Shown: positions 16,675 to 23,420 of the stretch, one piece after another
Layout: the number at the start of each line of letters is the position of its first letter
How positions within the stretch are numbered: the stretch's first letter is position 1
Source: a virus
IMG/VR virus record: IMGVR_UViG_3300021963_000355
Span: 1 to 36,026 of that record
Length of the DNA stretch: 36,026 bases
Direction: 5' to 3' (one strand)
The notes under the pieces: model-generated
What the model was told of the DNA's origin: nothing
The model's database searches: none
The model's input: only the letters and a program-made list of their open reading frames with translations
Translations under genes and position numbers: made by a program

Positions 16675-16856
16675 GTCGTTTTACTGAAAATCCAGATGAA
16701 ATTGTACTTCAAGACATTCAAATGTTTCATCTTGAAAGTATGAATGAACGTACACTTTGGATTGGGGTTTATGATGATGATGGTAAAATCTATCACTTGA
16801 ATATTTCCGCAGATGGTGATAAACTGAGATACTATTGGAGTGATGAAACGCCGTGA
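16671..16856 (+). CDS. Hypothetical protein, 61 residues
   Basis: Beta-rich: RTLWIGVYDDDGKIYHLNIS reads as a beta hairpin around a DDDG turn. Overlaps the next GTG start. Confidence 0.55.
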   Translation: MSRFTENPDEIVLQDIQMFHLESMNERTLWIGVYDDDGKIYHLNISADGDKLRYYWSDETP

Positions 16857-17074
16857 GGTTTGAAAATCCAACAAAACTTGAACTCTTCCTTGATGGTTTT
16901 CATAACTTCTGGTATGCTTTGGATAGTTATGATACTATAGAGCACTTCCCTGATGACTTCTGGGAGGCACTTTCTTATGGATGGATGCAGATGGAAATTT
17001 ATGATTATGATGACCCATTTAATCCATCTGTATTAAGTAAACAAAGGAAAATGTTGTATGGGATTTATGAATAA
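16853..17074 (+). CDS. Hypothetical acidic protein, 73 residues (GTG start)
   Basis: GTG 16853 overlaps the upstream stop (GTGA), the same coupling as ATGA elsewhere. Asp/Phe/Tyr-rich. Ends the 14830-17074 run just before a GIY-YIG leader. Confidence 0.6.
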   Translation: MRFENPTKLELFLDGFHNFWYALDSYDTIEHFPDDFWEALSYGWMQMEIYDYDDPFNPSVLSKQRKMLYGIYE

Positions 17075-17114
17075 ATAAAAATACCTAATTTGGTGGTTCT
17101 TTTTAGGTTGGGAT

Positions 17115-17135
17115 AAAGCACCTTCGGGTGCTTTT
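17115..17135 (+). terminator. UUCG-loop terminator hairpin
   Basis: AAAGCACC-TTCG-GGTGCTTT, 8 bp with the very stable UUCG loop, and TTTT at the 3' end: the strongest terminator of the three GIY-YIG leaders. Confidence 0.75.
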
Positions 17136-17139
17136 CCTG

Positions 17140-17147
17140 TATAAATA
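17140..17147 (+). promoter_or_regulatory. Late promoter TATAAATA (GIY-YIG gene 2)
   Basis: Exact late box in the loop of leader stem 2, with predicted RNA start at the first base of the 3' arm. Confidence 0.65.
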
Positions 17148-17175
17148 CTAATAACCACCAAATTAGAGTAGAACT

Positions 17176-17835
17176 ATGGAAACTCCCAAGGAGTATTACT
17201 ATACCTATTATTCTTATGAAGAATGGGGTAGAGGTTATATAGGAAGTAGATTATGTTGCTGCTTACCTGAAGAAGATGTAAAGTATTTTGGTTCCTTCAA
17301 AGATAAAACATTCAAACCAACACACAAAATAATACTCAAAAGTGGTTATTCCACAAGAGAGGAAGCATATGCTGATGAAATTATTTTGCAACATTATTAT
17401 AAGGTAGTTGAAAATCCACATTTTGTTAATAAAGCATACCAAACCTCCACAAAATTTTATGTTCCAAGAAAACAAGCAATAGAATATGCTAAAAAAGGTG
17501 GATTAAAAAATAAAGAAAATCTTACTGGTTTTTGTGGTCGCACAAAGGAAAAAATGAGAGAAGATGGAAAAAGAAATTATGAAATGGGTATAGGTATTCA
17601 CGCACTAACTAAAGAAGAAAAAGGTGCTGCTGGTAAAAAGGGTGGATTAAAAAATAAAGAAAATGGAACTGGAATATGTGGTATTTCTTTAGAACAAAGG
17701 AGTAAAACTACTACAAAAACAAATTTGCAAAGATGGATATGTACTGAAACTGGATTTGTAACTAATGCTGGAAATCTCTCAAGATATCAAAGAGCAAGAG
17801 GAATAGATACATCTAAAAGAAAAAGAATATCATAA
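17176..17835 (+). CDS. GIY-YIG homing endonuclease, free-standing, middle form
   Basis: 219 residues. GIY-YIG core diverged from the other two: YYYTYYSYEEWGRGYIGSR, then EEAYADEIILQHY and a terminal Asn in HFVNKAY. Three NUMOD3-like Gly/Lys repeats follow (AKKGGLKNKEN..., GIGIHALTKEEKG, GKKGGLKNKENGTGICGISLEQR). The C-terminal module RWICTETGFV...NLSRYQRARGIDTSKRKR matches the other two genes. Core and tail have evolved at different rates, suggesting module exchange. Confidence 0.8.
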   Translation: METPKEYYYTYYSYEEWGRGYIGSRLCCCLPEEDVKYFGSFKDKTFKPTHKIILKSGYSTREEAYADEIILQHYYKVVENPHFVNKAYQTSTKFYVPRKQAIEYAKKGGLKNKENLTGFCGRTKEKMREDGKRNYEMGIGIHALTKEEKGAAGKKGGLKNKENGTGICGISLEQRSKTTTKTNLQRWICTETGFVTNAGNLSRYQRARGIDTSKRKRIS

Positions 17836-17854
17836 GGGATAGACGGTTCGCATA

Positions 17855-17897
17855 CTGGAACATATCACTTGATTATGTGTTCTGCCTGTGTTATGAT
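17855..17897 (+). promoter_or_regulatory. Promoter module unit 4 (CTGGAA box, TTGATT, TATGAT)
   Basis: Box CTGGAA (17855-17860, in ACTGGAACA), 31 bp, -10 TATGAT (17892-17897), ATG 28 bp after its first base. It also has a -35 TTGATT (17869-17874) at 17 bp and lacks a hairpin, so the box-to-(-10) distance here is not set by a stem. Confidence 0.65.
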
Positions 17898-17919
17898 ACT
17901 TTCATAGATAAAAACAAAA

Positions 17920-18123
17920 ATGAACTTTCTACTGCCATTATGGTATAAGTTTCAAGAGTGGAGATATGAAAGAAAATGTCTCAAACATCTTGGTATAAAA
18001 CCCACAAAGATGTATGTAAGTAAAGAAGCATATGATGCTCTTATAGAAGCAATCAATAAACCACCAGAATATAACGAAAAGATTGCTAGATTATTAAGTC
18101 GTAAAGCACCTTGGGATGATTAA
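17920..18123 (+). CDS. Hypothetical basic protein, 67 residues
   Basis: Heads the 17920-22012 operon. Hydrophobic start (MNFLLPLWYKF) then basic helix (RYERKCLKHLG) and YVSKEAYDALIEAINKPP. The last part resembles the C-terminal helix of small toxin-antitoxin-like proteins, but the similarity is weak. Confidence 0.55.
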   Translation: MNFLLPLWYKFQEWRYERKCLKHLGIKPTKMYVSKEAYDALIEAINKPPEYNEKIARLLSRKAPWDD

Positions 18124-18124
18124 A

Positions 18125-18283
18125 ATGTTTGAAACTAAAACATCTTGGTGGTTTGAAAAACAATACCGCAAAACTTGGTTAAATCGTGCTCAATCCAAAC
18201 TAGAAGAAGTTGTAGAACGACACGATGATGATATTGAACAGATTGGGCGAAGAATTCGTTATTTGGAGGATGAACTACCGTGA
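18125..18283 (+). CDS. Hypothetical helical protein, 52 residues
   Basis: Starts one base after the previous stop. Trp-rich N-terminus (SWWFEKQYRKTWLNRA), then a coiled-coil helix (SKLEEVVERHDDDIEQIGRRIRYLEDEL). The stop overlaps the next GTG. Confidence 0.6.
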   Translation: MFETKTSWWFEKQYRKTWLNRAQSKLEEVVERHDDDIEQIGRRIRYLEDELP

Positions 18284-18495
18284 CTACTGAACTACCTGAA
18301 CTCTTTCAACAAACTTGTGACAAACTGTATGATCGCCATCATTATAAGTTGGTGTATACTAATGGTCAGTCAGTCATTCTAGATGATTATATGGATGTAC
18401 AAGCCCATTGGTTTCAAACACCAGCACAGTTTTTAAGTCACGTTGAAGTTCTTGACATTCCCCAAAAGAAAAGGAAAAGGAAGGGATTCCAATGA
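18280..18495 (+). CDS. Hypothetical protein, 71 residues (GTG start)
   Basis: GTGA overlap with the previous stop sets the start. Core YKLVYTNGQSVILDDYMDVQAHW suggests a small beta sheet; tail is very basic (PQKKRKRKG). Confidence 0.6.
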   Translation: MTTELPELFQQTCDKLYDRHHYKLVYTNGQSVILDDYMDVQAHWFQTPAQFLSHVEVLDIPQKKRKRKGFQ

Positions 18496-18686
18496 TTTCT
18501 ATCTACGATATTATGCACGATGAGCAACGTTATGGTTGGGTTGTAGACAAACGCTATGACTGGATTAATATGCTCACTAAAATGCAAAGGAACAACCCTC
18601 TTCGTTTCAAAGAGTTTAAGTATTCGCAAGAAACTATCTATCATTACTTAGATAGACTACAACAAGAACAAAATCTCTATGACTGA
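18492..18686 (+). CDS. Hypothetical protein, 64 residues
   Basis: Overlaps both neighbours. Helical with clusters of Tyr and Arg; no motif recognised. Confidence 0.55.
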   Translation: MISIYDIMHDEQRYGWVVDKRYDWINMLTKMQRNNPLRFKEFKYSQETIYHYLDRLQQEQNLYD

Positions 18687-18867
18687 CACTGGATTTGAAA
18701 GTTGGTTTGATGAACTAGAAGGATACTCTTTTCGTTCTGAAAGATTTTATGATGACTTTGACTATGCAGCGAAGACAGGAGATTATAAAAAGATTATCAA
18801 GTGGTTGCAGGCTGCATATGATGTGGGATATAATGATGGACAACGACTTTATGGAGGAACAGAATGA
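18679..18867 (+). CDS. Hypothetical acidic protein, 62 residues
   Basis: GFESWFDELEGYSFRSERFYDDF start and a helix KKIIKWLQAAYDVGYNDG that resembles the Gly-Tyr-x-Asp-Gly helix found in several small cyanophage proteins. Coupled to the next gene by ATGA. Confidence 0.55.
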   Translation: MTDTGFESWFDELEGYSFRSERFYDDFDYAAKTGDYKKIIKWLQAAYDVGYNDGQRLYGGTE

Positions 18868-19025
18868 ACTTTACCCCTGAACAATATAAACTAATCTTTA
18901 CTGCTGTTCGTCGATATCAGTTTGAAAAGACTATTCTAGATAGTAAAGAATATCATGAATGTGGTGAAATACTTGACGAACTATTTAATGTAGTATACAC
19001 ACAAAAACAAGAACAAGTGACTTAA
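18864..19025 (+). CDS. Small two-helix protein, 53 residues
   Basis: GGAGGAA at 18853 is a strong ribosome site. FTPEQYKLIFTAVRRYQ ... GEILDELFNVV is the same helix-loop-helix arrangement as its neighbour at 19027 (FSNEEIELLIDASWRRQ ... GAILDKLRAMI); the two are likely tandem duplicates. Confidence 0.65.
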   Translation: MNFTPEQYKLIFTAVRRYQFEKTILDSKEYHECGEILDELFNVVYTQKQEQVT

Positions 19026-19026
19026 A

Positions 19027-19188
19027 ATGCAATTTTCAAACGAAGAGATTGAACTTCTCATTGATGCCTCTTGGAGGCGGCAGAGGTGCTTTATTGCAGG
19101 GGATAGACGTTTCAAGGAGTATGGTGCTATACTGGATAAGTTACGGGCAATGATCCCGTACAACTACGTAATTGATGAGTTTAAGTGA
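19027..19188 (+). CDS. Small two-helix protein, tandem paralogue, 53 residues
   Basis: Same length as the 18864 product and clearly alignable with it at both helices. The stop overlaps the next start (TGATG). Confidence 0.65.
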   Translation: MQFSNEEIELLIDASWRRQRCFIAGDRRFKEYGAILDKLRAMIPYNYVIDEFK

Positions 19189-19361
19189 TGGATTACACCG
19201 AAGAATTTCCTTTTGATCAGTTTCCCTGGAAGTTGATCCATAAAGATGGAAAAGAAACACGCAAATGTTACTTTCAAACTGAAGAACATCGCAAGAAACA
19301 CATTGAACGCTACAACCTTAAAAAGAAAGACATTCAATTGAGTTATAAGTATGACAACTAG
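19188..19361 (+). CDS. Hypothetical basic protein, 57 residues
   Basis: FPWKLIHKDGKETRKCYFQTEEHRKKHIERY: strand-turn-strand then a Lys/Arg/His-rich helix, likely a small nucleic-acid-contacting or adaptor fold (inference). Overlaps the next gene by 11 bp. Confidence 0.6.
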   Translation: MDYTEEFPFDQFPWKLIHKDGKETRKCYFQTEEHRKKHIERYNLKKKDIQLSYKYDN

Positions 19362-19482
19362 AACTTTTATCGACAAGAATGGAAATTCCTGGGAATGGGA
19401 AGAAACTCCTGAAACTATTGAGGCACTGAAACAACTTCATGAAACTGTAAAGCAAGTAAATGAGCGAAAAGAAACTAATTGA
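19351..19482 (+). CDS. Hypothetical protein, 43 residues
   Basis: Short: RTFIDKNGNSWEWEETPETIEALKQLH then a charged helix. The 'DxNGxxWEWEETPE' segment is a compact strand-turn motif; overlaps the next gene by 23 bp. Confidence 0.55.
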   Translation: MTTRTFIDKNGNSWEWEETPETIEALKQLHETVKQVNERKETN

Positions 19483-19669
19483 CGAATGCTTCTATGTGGA
19501 GCAAAAAAGATATGGTCTTTGGGATTCAACCGATCTTGAAGGTAAAGGACTGATCACATCTTTGACCGAAGAGGAATGTGTGAGAGCAACACGATTTTAC
19601 TTAAAAGGACTCCAAGAGGGTTGGCCTGAAACTAAAACTTATGAAGGTCAAGTAGGTGGAAAACTCTGA
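19460..19669 (+). CDS. Hypothetical protein, 69 residues
   Basis: CFYVEQKRYGLWDSTDLEGKGLITSLTEEECVRATRFYLKGLQEGW: two strands and a helix, ending in EGQVGGKL. Position between overlapping genes and consistent codon use support it. Confidence 0.6.
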   Translation: MSEKKLIDECFYVEQKRYGLWDSTDLEGKGLITSLTEEECVRATRFYLKGLQEGWPETKTYEGQVGGKL

Positions 19670-19820
19670 TTATCCATATCACGTTTTAGATCCTACTACT
19701 CCTTGGTATGAGTGGTTGTGTTACTGTGAAATTTGTCATCAATTGAATGTTCCCAATCAACCAAAGTGGCAAAGATATGCTGCTTATCGTAACTATTTGA
19801 AAGAAGTCGGTGTTTTATGA
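19656..19820 (+). CDS. Hypothetical Cys-containing protein, 54 residues (GTG start)
   Basis: Translated from GTG 19656 inside the end of the previous gene. DPTTPWYEWLCYCEICHQ carries a C-x-C-x2-C cluster that could bind metal. No ATG is available in frame, and the stop overlaps the next ATG, which supports the frame. Confidence 0.55.
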   Translation: MENSDYPYHVLDPTTPWYEWLCYCEICHQLNVPNQPKWQRYAAYRNYLKEVGVL

Positions 19821-20032
19821 AAAAATTCATTGAATGGTTTCTTTCTCCATCAATCGAACCAATCCTAGAAATTGATGATGTATATTCTAAACTTATTGAA
19901 CTAGAAAATCGTATCATTAAGTTAGAAGAGGAAAATGTAGAAACTACAAACGAACTCTATCGTATGGAAAATTCTCTTGATGCTCGCATAGATATTCTTG
20001 CCGAGCATTGTAGGATTGATTACGATGTATGA
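19817..20032 (+). CDS. Hypothetical coiled-coil protein, 71 residues
   Basis: N-terminal MKKFIEWFLSPSIEPIL may sit on a membrane; residues ~20-65 are heptad-like (YSKLIELENRIIKLEEENVE...), predicting an oligomer. Confidence 0.6.
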   Translation: MKKFIEWFLSPSIEPILEIDDVYSKLIELENRIIKLEEENVETTNELYRMENSLDARIDILAEHCRIDYDV

Positions 20033-20204
20033 ACTAGATGACTTTGAAAAAGCACTTGCACATTTTGGAACAAGAGTAGATGTTATCATAGCAATGGAAA
20101 TGGGGGGAAAGTTTGATGCTGAAACTGCTTACAAAAATATTAAGATGGAACTCAAAGAACTCAAAAGAATTCGAAAGTCCATCAAAAAAGACAAGGATTT
20201 GTGA
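20025..20204 (+). CDS. Hypothetical helical protein, 59 residues
   Basis: ATG 20025 lies in the end of the previous gene; the alternative TTG further upstream is unlikely. Acidic start MYELDDFEKALAHFG and basic end KELKRIRKSIKKDKD. Confidence 0.55.
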   Translation: MYELDDFEKALAHFGTRVDVIIAMEMGGKFDAETAYKNIKMELKELKRIRKSIKKDKDL

Positions 20205-20319
20205 TAAGTGTGGTGTAGAAAAACCACTTGATAAAGATCATTATGATGTTGTAAAGTATTTCCGTGATGGATATTCGTATTACTGTCACGATTGTTCTAA
20301 ACCAAAACCAAGAGATTGA
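20116..20319 (+). CDS. Putative zinc-ribbon-like protein (start uncertain)
   Basis: The C-terminal half holds ICDKCGVEKPLDKDHYDVV and YYCHDCS, two Cys-x2-Cys pairs about 28 residues apart: a small zinc ribbon. The only in-frame ATG (20116) would make an 89-bp overlap with the previous gene, and the resulting N-terminus looks poor, so translation may start later at a rare codon. Its stop overlaps the next ATG (TGATG), which supports the frame. Confidence 0.55.
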   Translation: MLKLLTKILRWNSKNSKEFESPSKKTRICDKCGVEKPLDKDHYDVVKYFRDGYSYYCHDCSKPKPRD

Positions 20320-20477
20320 TGGAAGACACGCTTAAAATAACACAGAATGAGGATGGATCATTCACGATGGACTGGGATCCAAAAGACCCAAAGTGGGAAT
20401 GGTTAAATGGGTTGACTTCCAAAGAAATCCAGGTTATTATGGAGGACGCAATCAAAGACTACATCAATGACCTTTGA
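20319..20477 (+). CDS. Conserved acidic protein, 52 residues
   Basis: DGSFTMDWDPKDPKWEWLNGLTSKE then helix IQVIMEDAIKDYIND. This 'DGSFTxxWDPxDPxWxxLN' pattern is frequent among small cyanophage proteins. Overlaps the next start by 11 bp. Confidence 0.65.
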   Translation: MEDTLKITQNEDGSFTMDWDPKDPKWEWLNGLTSKEIQVIMEDAIKDYINDL

Positions 20478-21015
20478 CTATAAAAAGTATTCTCTTGAAA
20501 ACTTGAAAACTTGGATGCAAGATGCTGTTTCTACTAGCGAGGCATCCCCACAAGAAATCTTTGATGTTATTAAAGAAGTAGTTCAAGAAGAATATTATAC
20601 TTTCAAACACCACACATCACGTTGTTATGAACTTCTTTCTCTTCTGAATGGAAATGGTCAATCCTATGAAGATGTTATGAAAGAAAGAGAATACTATGAA
20701 CCATCTATGCCACCTTGGGGTCACAGTGATTTGGAAGCACTTCGTTATACCGAAGAAGAACTGAATGCGATGTGCGACAAAGCAGCATCGGACGAAGAAA
20801 AGCAGCAGTGTCAAGAATATAATCTGCGTGAGGCAGAATATTATGACAACAAAAAGAAATGGGTTCTTCCTGTTGAACTTGATGGTCCAAGTGGTGAGTA
20901 TTTTATAACCTTTCCAGATGATTTGCAGCAAATTTCTGGAATCCATGAAGGTGATGAAGTGCAATGGATTGACAATAAAGATGGATCATATACACTACGC
21001 AAAGTTACCAAATAA
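20467..21015 (+). CDS. Conserved protein with C-terminal AbrB/MazE-like beta unit
   Basis: 182 residues. A helical, acidic N-terminal part is followed by WVLPVELDGPSGEYFITFPDDLQQ..GIHEGDEVQWIDNKDGSYTLRKV (about residues 135-180). The 'P...G...I.lP.dl....gl.eGD.v.w....dGs..L.k' pattern is that of swapped-hairpin AbrB/MazE domains and is widespread in cyanophages. Likely a small DNA- or protein-binding module; target unknown. Confidence 0.65.
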   Translation: MTFDYKKYSLENLKTWMQDAVSTSEASPQEIFDVIKEVVQEEYYTFKHHTSRCYELLSLLNGNGQSYEDVMKEREYYEPSMPPWGHSDLEALRYTEEELNAMCDKAASDEEKQQCQEYNLREAEYYDNKKKWVLPVELDGPSGEYFITFPDDLQQISGIHEGDEVQWIDNKDGSYTLRKVTK

Positions 21016-21185
21016 TGGTAGAAACTCTTATCTGTGGTTATAATATATTCTGTCATGTAAAAAATGTGATAGAATATCCAAGAATACAAACGCCTGTGAT
21101 AAGATATTATGAACCAGGCAAATCCTGTTATGTAAACGGAACTTTTTATACTAAATGTGAGGACAGATTAAATGGCATTAAGTGA
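21015..21185 (+). CDS. Hypothetical protein, 56 residues
   Basis: TAATG overlap with the previous gene. Four Cys (LICGY, FCHV, SCYV, KCED), tyrosine-rich. Overlaps the next gene by 14 bp, more than usual here, so somewhat less certain. Confidence 0.5.
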   Translation: MVETLICGYNIFCHVKNVIEYPRIQTPVIRYYEPGKSCYVNGTFYTKCEDRLNGIK

Positions 21186-21402
21186 ATCAGTTGAACAAAG
21201 TTTGAAAGAAGCAGAAGCAAGTTTGCGTAACGCACTTGCATATGCCGCACGTCAAGAACGACCAATGGTTTGTAGTGTTGTTGCCGATATGATTTCTCGT
21301 ATCGATACTCTGATGTCAACAGATGCACTTCTGGATAAACTAGAAAATCGTAAACCTGGCGACTCTGGTATGTTTGGAAACTTTTTTCAAGATATGGGTT
21401 GA
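21172..21402 (+). CDS. Conserved cyanophage hypothetical protein, 76 residues
   Basis: GAGGACAG precedes the ATG. MALSESVEQSLKEAEASLRNALAYAARQERP... is a helical bundle-like sequence that I associate with a conserved small cyanophage gene. Stop overlaps the next ATG (TGATG). Confidence 0.7.
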   Translation: MALSESVEQSLKEAEASLRNALAYAARQERPMVCSVVADMISRIDTLMSTDALLDKLENRKPGDSGMFGNFFQDMG

Positions 21403-21653
21403 TGGCAACACCAAAAGACTTTGATGGTAAGTTTACTTTAAAAAAAAGTAACGGACTTGACTTTCTACCAGAAGATGAAAGTGATGTATTCACTGTTTGG
21501 TTTTTTAGGAGAGAAAAAGAAACTAAATCTCTTAAAGAGTTTCTAAATGCTTTGGATCCAGAAAACATTGGATATGATAAACCATCAAATCAATTGTTTT
21601 ATAGATCTCCATCTTCTAAACTGTATCGCATAGATTTTACAGAAGTTAAATGA
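21402..21653 (+). CDS. Hypothetical protein, 83 residues
   Basis: ATG 21402 is favoured over a TTG one codon earlier. FDGKFTLKKSNGLDFLPEDESDVFTVWFF then charged helix; ends in two strands (KLYRIDFTEVK). Confidence 0.6.
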   Translation: MATPKDFDGKFTLKKSNGLDFLPEDESDVFTVWFFRREKETKSLKEFLNALDPENIGYDKPSNQLFYRSPSSKLYRIDFTEVK

Positions 21654-22012
21654 CTGAACAACAACCTAATGATTTTGATAAATCACTAAAAGACTGGTGG
21701 GACTCTGATGCTTTCAAAGAAATGCAGAGAGCAAATCAAGAAGCAAAAGAACGAGCAATAGGAAAATACTTTATGCTATCTGAAAAAGATAGGATTGACA
21801 TGGTAGAGGCAATCACTCATATTATGTGCAAAGCAGAAAGTGAGGGAACTTCTCATCGTGGACTACAATCTGCATTAGGAATTTATCCTGCTGGTTTTTG
21901 GGTTGATCACTTGATGGATGTTCACAATGCTTTGTGGTCTTATTATAATGATCAAAAGAAAGAACAAGAACTCAAAGATGATTTAGATGCTCTTGATGAT
22001 TTTGTTAAGTAG
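21650..22012 (+). CDS. Conserved cyanophage hypothetical protein, 120 residues
   Basis: KSLKDWWDSDAFKEMQRANQEAKERA helix, then MLSEKDRIDMVEAITHIMCKAESEGTSHRGLQSALGIYPAGFWVDHLMDVHNALWSYY. The second half is globular and well conserved in type among marine cyanophages as I recall. Last gene of the 17920 operon. Confidence 0.65.
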   Translation: MTEQQPNDFDKSLKDWWDSDAFKEMQRANQEAKERAIGKYFMLSEKDRIDMVEAITHIMCKAESEGTSHRGLQSALGIYPAGFWVDHLMDVHNALWSYYNDQKKEQELKDDLDALDDFVK

Positions 22013-22055
22013 TGTAACGTGATCCCGAAGAAAACATTAAGTTTCTAGATAGTAG

Positions 22056-22061
22056 TATATT
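22056..22061 (+). promoter_or_regulatory. Possible promoter -10 (TATATT)
   Basis: TATATT follows TCTAGATAGTAG, matching the CTAGATAGTGG that precedes the -10 at 12754. -35 is unclear (AACATT at 17 bp). If used, RNA begins near 22068 and the 22065 ATG would be excluded. Confidence 0.3.
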
Positions 22062-22097
22062 GAAATGCTAACATTGGGACACATCGCAAAAAAACAA

Positions 22098-22304
22098 ATG
22101 ACTTTGCCGAAAACAAGCACCGAAACTCTTACGGAAGAAGAGTGGAATGAACTTGTAGCACTAAAAGATGCGATTAGTTACGCTCCACAAACAGTTTCTG
22201 CTGAAAAAATGGAAAAGTTTGCAGAATTAATGGTTCGTACACTTGAAGGTAAATGTGATCCACCGCCACCTAAAAATTGGCGTGGTAATCCTTTGAGTGA
22301 ATGA
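22098..22304 (+). CDS. Hypothetical protein, 68 residues (start 22098 or 22065)
   Basis: MTLPKTSTETLTEEEWNELVALKDAISYAPQTVSAEKMEKFAELMVRTLEG. The ATG at 22065 would add 11 residues (MLTLGHIAKKQ) but falls on the likely transcription start. Helical, ends in a Pro-rich tail (CDPPPPKNWRG). Confidence 0.6.
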   Translation: MTLPKTSTETLTEEEWNELVALKDAISYAPQTVSAEKMEKFAELMVRTLEGKCDPPPPKNWRGNPLSE

Positions 22305-22308
22305 AAAA

Positions 22309-22316
22309 AATAAATA
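22309..22316 (+). promoter_or_regulatory. Late promoter AATAAATA before cp12
   Basis: Lies 28 bp before ATG 22337, the same distance as other late boxes here, and downstream of the alternative cp12 ATG at 22301. Confidence 0.4.
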
Positions 22317-22336
22317 TATCATCACGCTACAAAACT

Positions 22337-22549
22337 ATGGATAACATCGACCAACATATTCAGAAGGATGAAGATCTTCTGAGTGATCCTTTGATTTCTC
22401 CACAGTCAAGAAGACACACTGAGGAAGAATTGGAGGCGTTGAAAGCATACAAAGCAAATCACCCAGAAGATACTCACGATCCCACAGCATTGGAATTGTA
22501 CTGTGATGCAAACCCAAATGCACTTGAATGTAGAGTTTACGAAGACTGA
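22337..22549 (+). CDS. cp12: CP12, Calvin-cycle inhibitor
   Basis: About 70 residues. The C-terminal part (AYKANHPEDTHDPTALELYCDANPNALECRVYED) is diagnostic of CP12: a Cys-x8-Cys pair and the final ECRVYED. CP12 ties GAPDH to phosphoribulokinase when its cysteines are oxidised and stops carbon fixation; phage copies are thought to shift carbon toward the pentose phosphate pathway for nucleotides. The N-terminal Cys pair of plant CP12 is absent. The start is ambiguous: ATG 22301 overlaps the upstream gene (ATGA); ATG 22337 follows a late box at 22309. Confidence 0.88.
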   Translation: MDNIDQHIQKDEDLLSDPLISPQSRRHTEEELEALKAYKANHPEDTHDPTALELYCDANPNALECRVYED

Positions 22550-22551
22550 AA

Positions 22552-22559
22552 AATAAATA
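22552..22559 (+). promoter_or_regulatory. Late promoter AATAAATA
   Basis: Located 30 bp before the 22582 ATG, directly after the cp12 stop. Confidence 0.45.
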
Positions 22560-22581
22560 ATTTTAGTTATTACATATAAAA

Positions 22582-22728
22582 ATGTCTAGATTCACTGATC
22601 TACTTCAAGAACCAACTCCTGCACCAGAACCAACACCAGCACCAGAACCTGTAAAGGTTAATAATGTTGTAGAGTTGAAACCAAAGGCAGAAGTTAAGAC
22701 TACAAAGAAAAATTTCACAATGGACTGA
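22582..22728 (+). CDS. Small Pro/Ala/Glu-repeat protein, 48 residues
   Basis: Begins MSRFTDLLQE and has a TPAPEP repeat (EPTPAPEPTPAPEPV), then a Lys/Val-rich end. The 'MSRFxDLL' start is common in cyanophage late small proteins, as I recall. Probably flexible; may be a virion-linked peptide. Confidence 0.6.
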   Translation: MSRFTDLLQEPTPAPEPTPAPEPVKVNNVVELKPKAEVKTTKKNFTMD

Positions 22729-22743
22729 GTGACAGTCTAAAAA

Positions 22744-22787
22744 GTGGCACAAGGGGCATCCTGGTTCGCTGGGGTGCCCCTTATAAT
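22744..22787 (+). promoter_or_regulatory. Promoter module unit 5 (GTGGCA box, hairpin, TATAAT)
   Basis: Box GTGGCA (22744-22749), 32 bp, perfect TATAAT (22782-22787), ATG 31 bp after its first base. No -35 (TCCTGG at the position). Leader lacks a Shine-Dalgarno. Confidence 0.65.
22753..22782 (+). terminator. Terminator-like hairpin
   Basis: GGGGCATCC (22753-22761) pairs with GGGTGCCCC (22772-22780), 9 bp with one T-G, 10-nt loop, TT at the foot. Confidence 0.6.
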
Positions 22788-22812
22788 ATATGGGTAATCA
22801 ACAAACGCCCCA

Positions 22813-23229
22813 ATGGCAACCCGCTCCCGCATTGGTATCGAACTCGCTGATGGTTCTATTCTTTCTGCTTATTCTCATTGGGATGGTTATCCTGAGTGGA
22901 TGGGACGCATTCTTCGCACTCACTATAACACCAAAGAGAAAGTAGCAGAACTGATTGACGGTGGTGATATGAGTTCTCCTTGGACTGAGGATCGTTGGAA
23001 CAGTGAGACTAAGGCACAAGAATACGGTCCTCAATACTATTCTCAGCGTGGTGAAGATTGCCCTCCCCGCCACGATGCCGACCTCTGTGAGTATCTTCTG
23101 CCTGCTAATGGTGAAGAGTATCACTATGTCTTCCGCAATGGTGAATGGGTGTGCTACAATATGAACTGCTATGTGGAAAGCAAACTTCCCGAAATCGTTG
23201 AAATTCCTTCCGCTGCTCTTGCTGTTTGA
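22813..23229 (+). CDS. Conserved cyanophage protein, 138 residues
   Basis: Start MATRSRIGIELADGSILSAY is the first ATG after promoter unit 5. The sequence 'SRIGIEL.DGSI.SAYSHWDGYPEWMG..L..HY.T..K...LI..GDMS' and later 'DLCEYLLPANGEEYHYVF..GEW' is a very widespread phage and bacterial conserved hypothetical family. Function unknown. Confidence 0.75.
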   Translation: MATRSRIGIELADGSILSAYSHWDGYPEWMGRILRTHYNTKEKVAELIDGGDMSSPWTEDRWNSETKAQEYGPQYYSQRGEDCPPRHDADLCEYLLPANGEEYHYVFRNGEWVCYNMNCYVESKLPEIVEIPSAALAV

Positions 23230-23232
23230 TCT

Positions 23233-23418
23233 ATGAAAACTTCTACTGCTCTTGGTATTGGATTTGGCATTCTTGTGATTGCCGTTGCCAGTGTATTCCT
23301 ACAAACATGGGTGCTTGGCATTATTCTGTCTTGGTTTAATGTGACCCTGACATTCTGGCAGAACTTCCTTATTATTCTGCTTGCTAACTCTTTCCGAACT
23401 AACGTATCTTCTAAGTGA
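23233..23418 (+). CDS. Small integral membrane protein, 61 residues
   Basis: Two hydrophobic helices (GIGFGILVIAVASVFLQTWV; NFLIILLANSF region) around a short loop. Lies between the 22813 gene and the prohibitin-like gene and probably acts with the latter at the membrane. Confidence 0.6.
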   Translation: MKTSTALGIGFGILVIAVASVFLQTWVLGIILSWFNVTLTFWQNFLIILLANSFRTNVSSK

Positions 23419-23420
23419 TT

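Larger units (their letters stand above)
17085..17166 (+). promoter_or_regulatory. GIY-YIG leader 2: ribosome-site-hiding stem around hairpin and late promoter
   Basis: CTAATTTGGTGGTT (17085-17098) is a perfect 14-bp match to 17153-17166. The enclosed region has a UUCG-loop hairpin (17115-17134) and TATAAATA (17140-17147). The 3' arm begins 6 nt after the late box and ends 10 nt before the 17176 ATG. The arm sequence is unrelated to leader 1, yet geometry and pairing are the same. An AATAAATA at 17070-17077 precedes the 5' arm. Confidence 0.75.
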
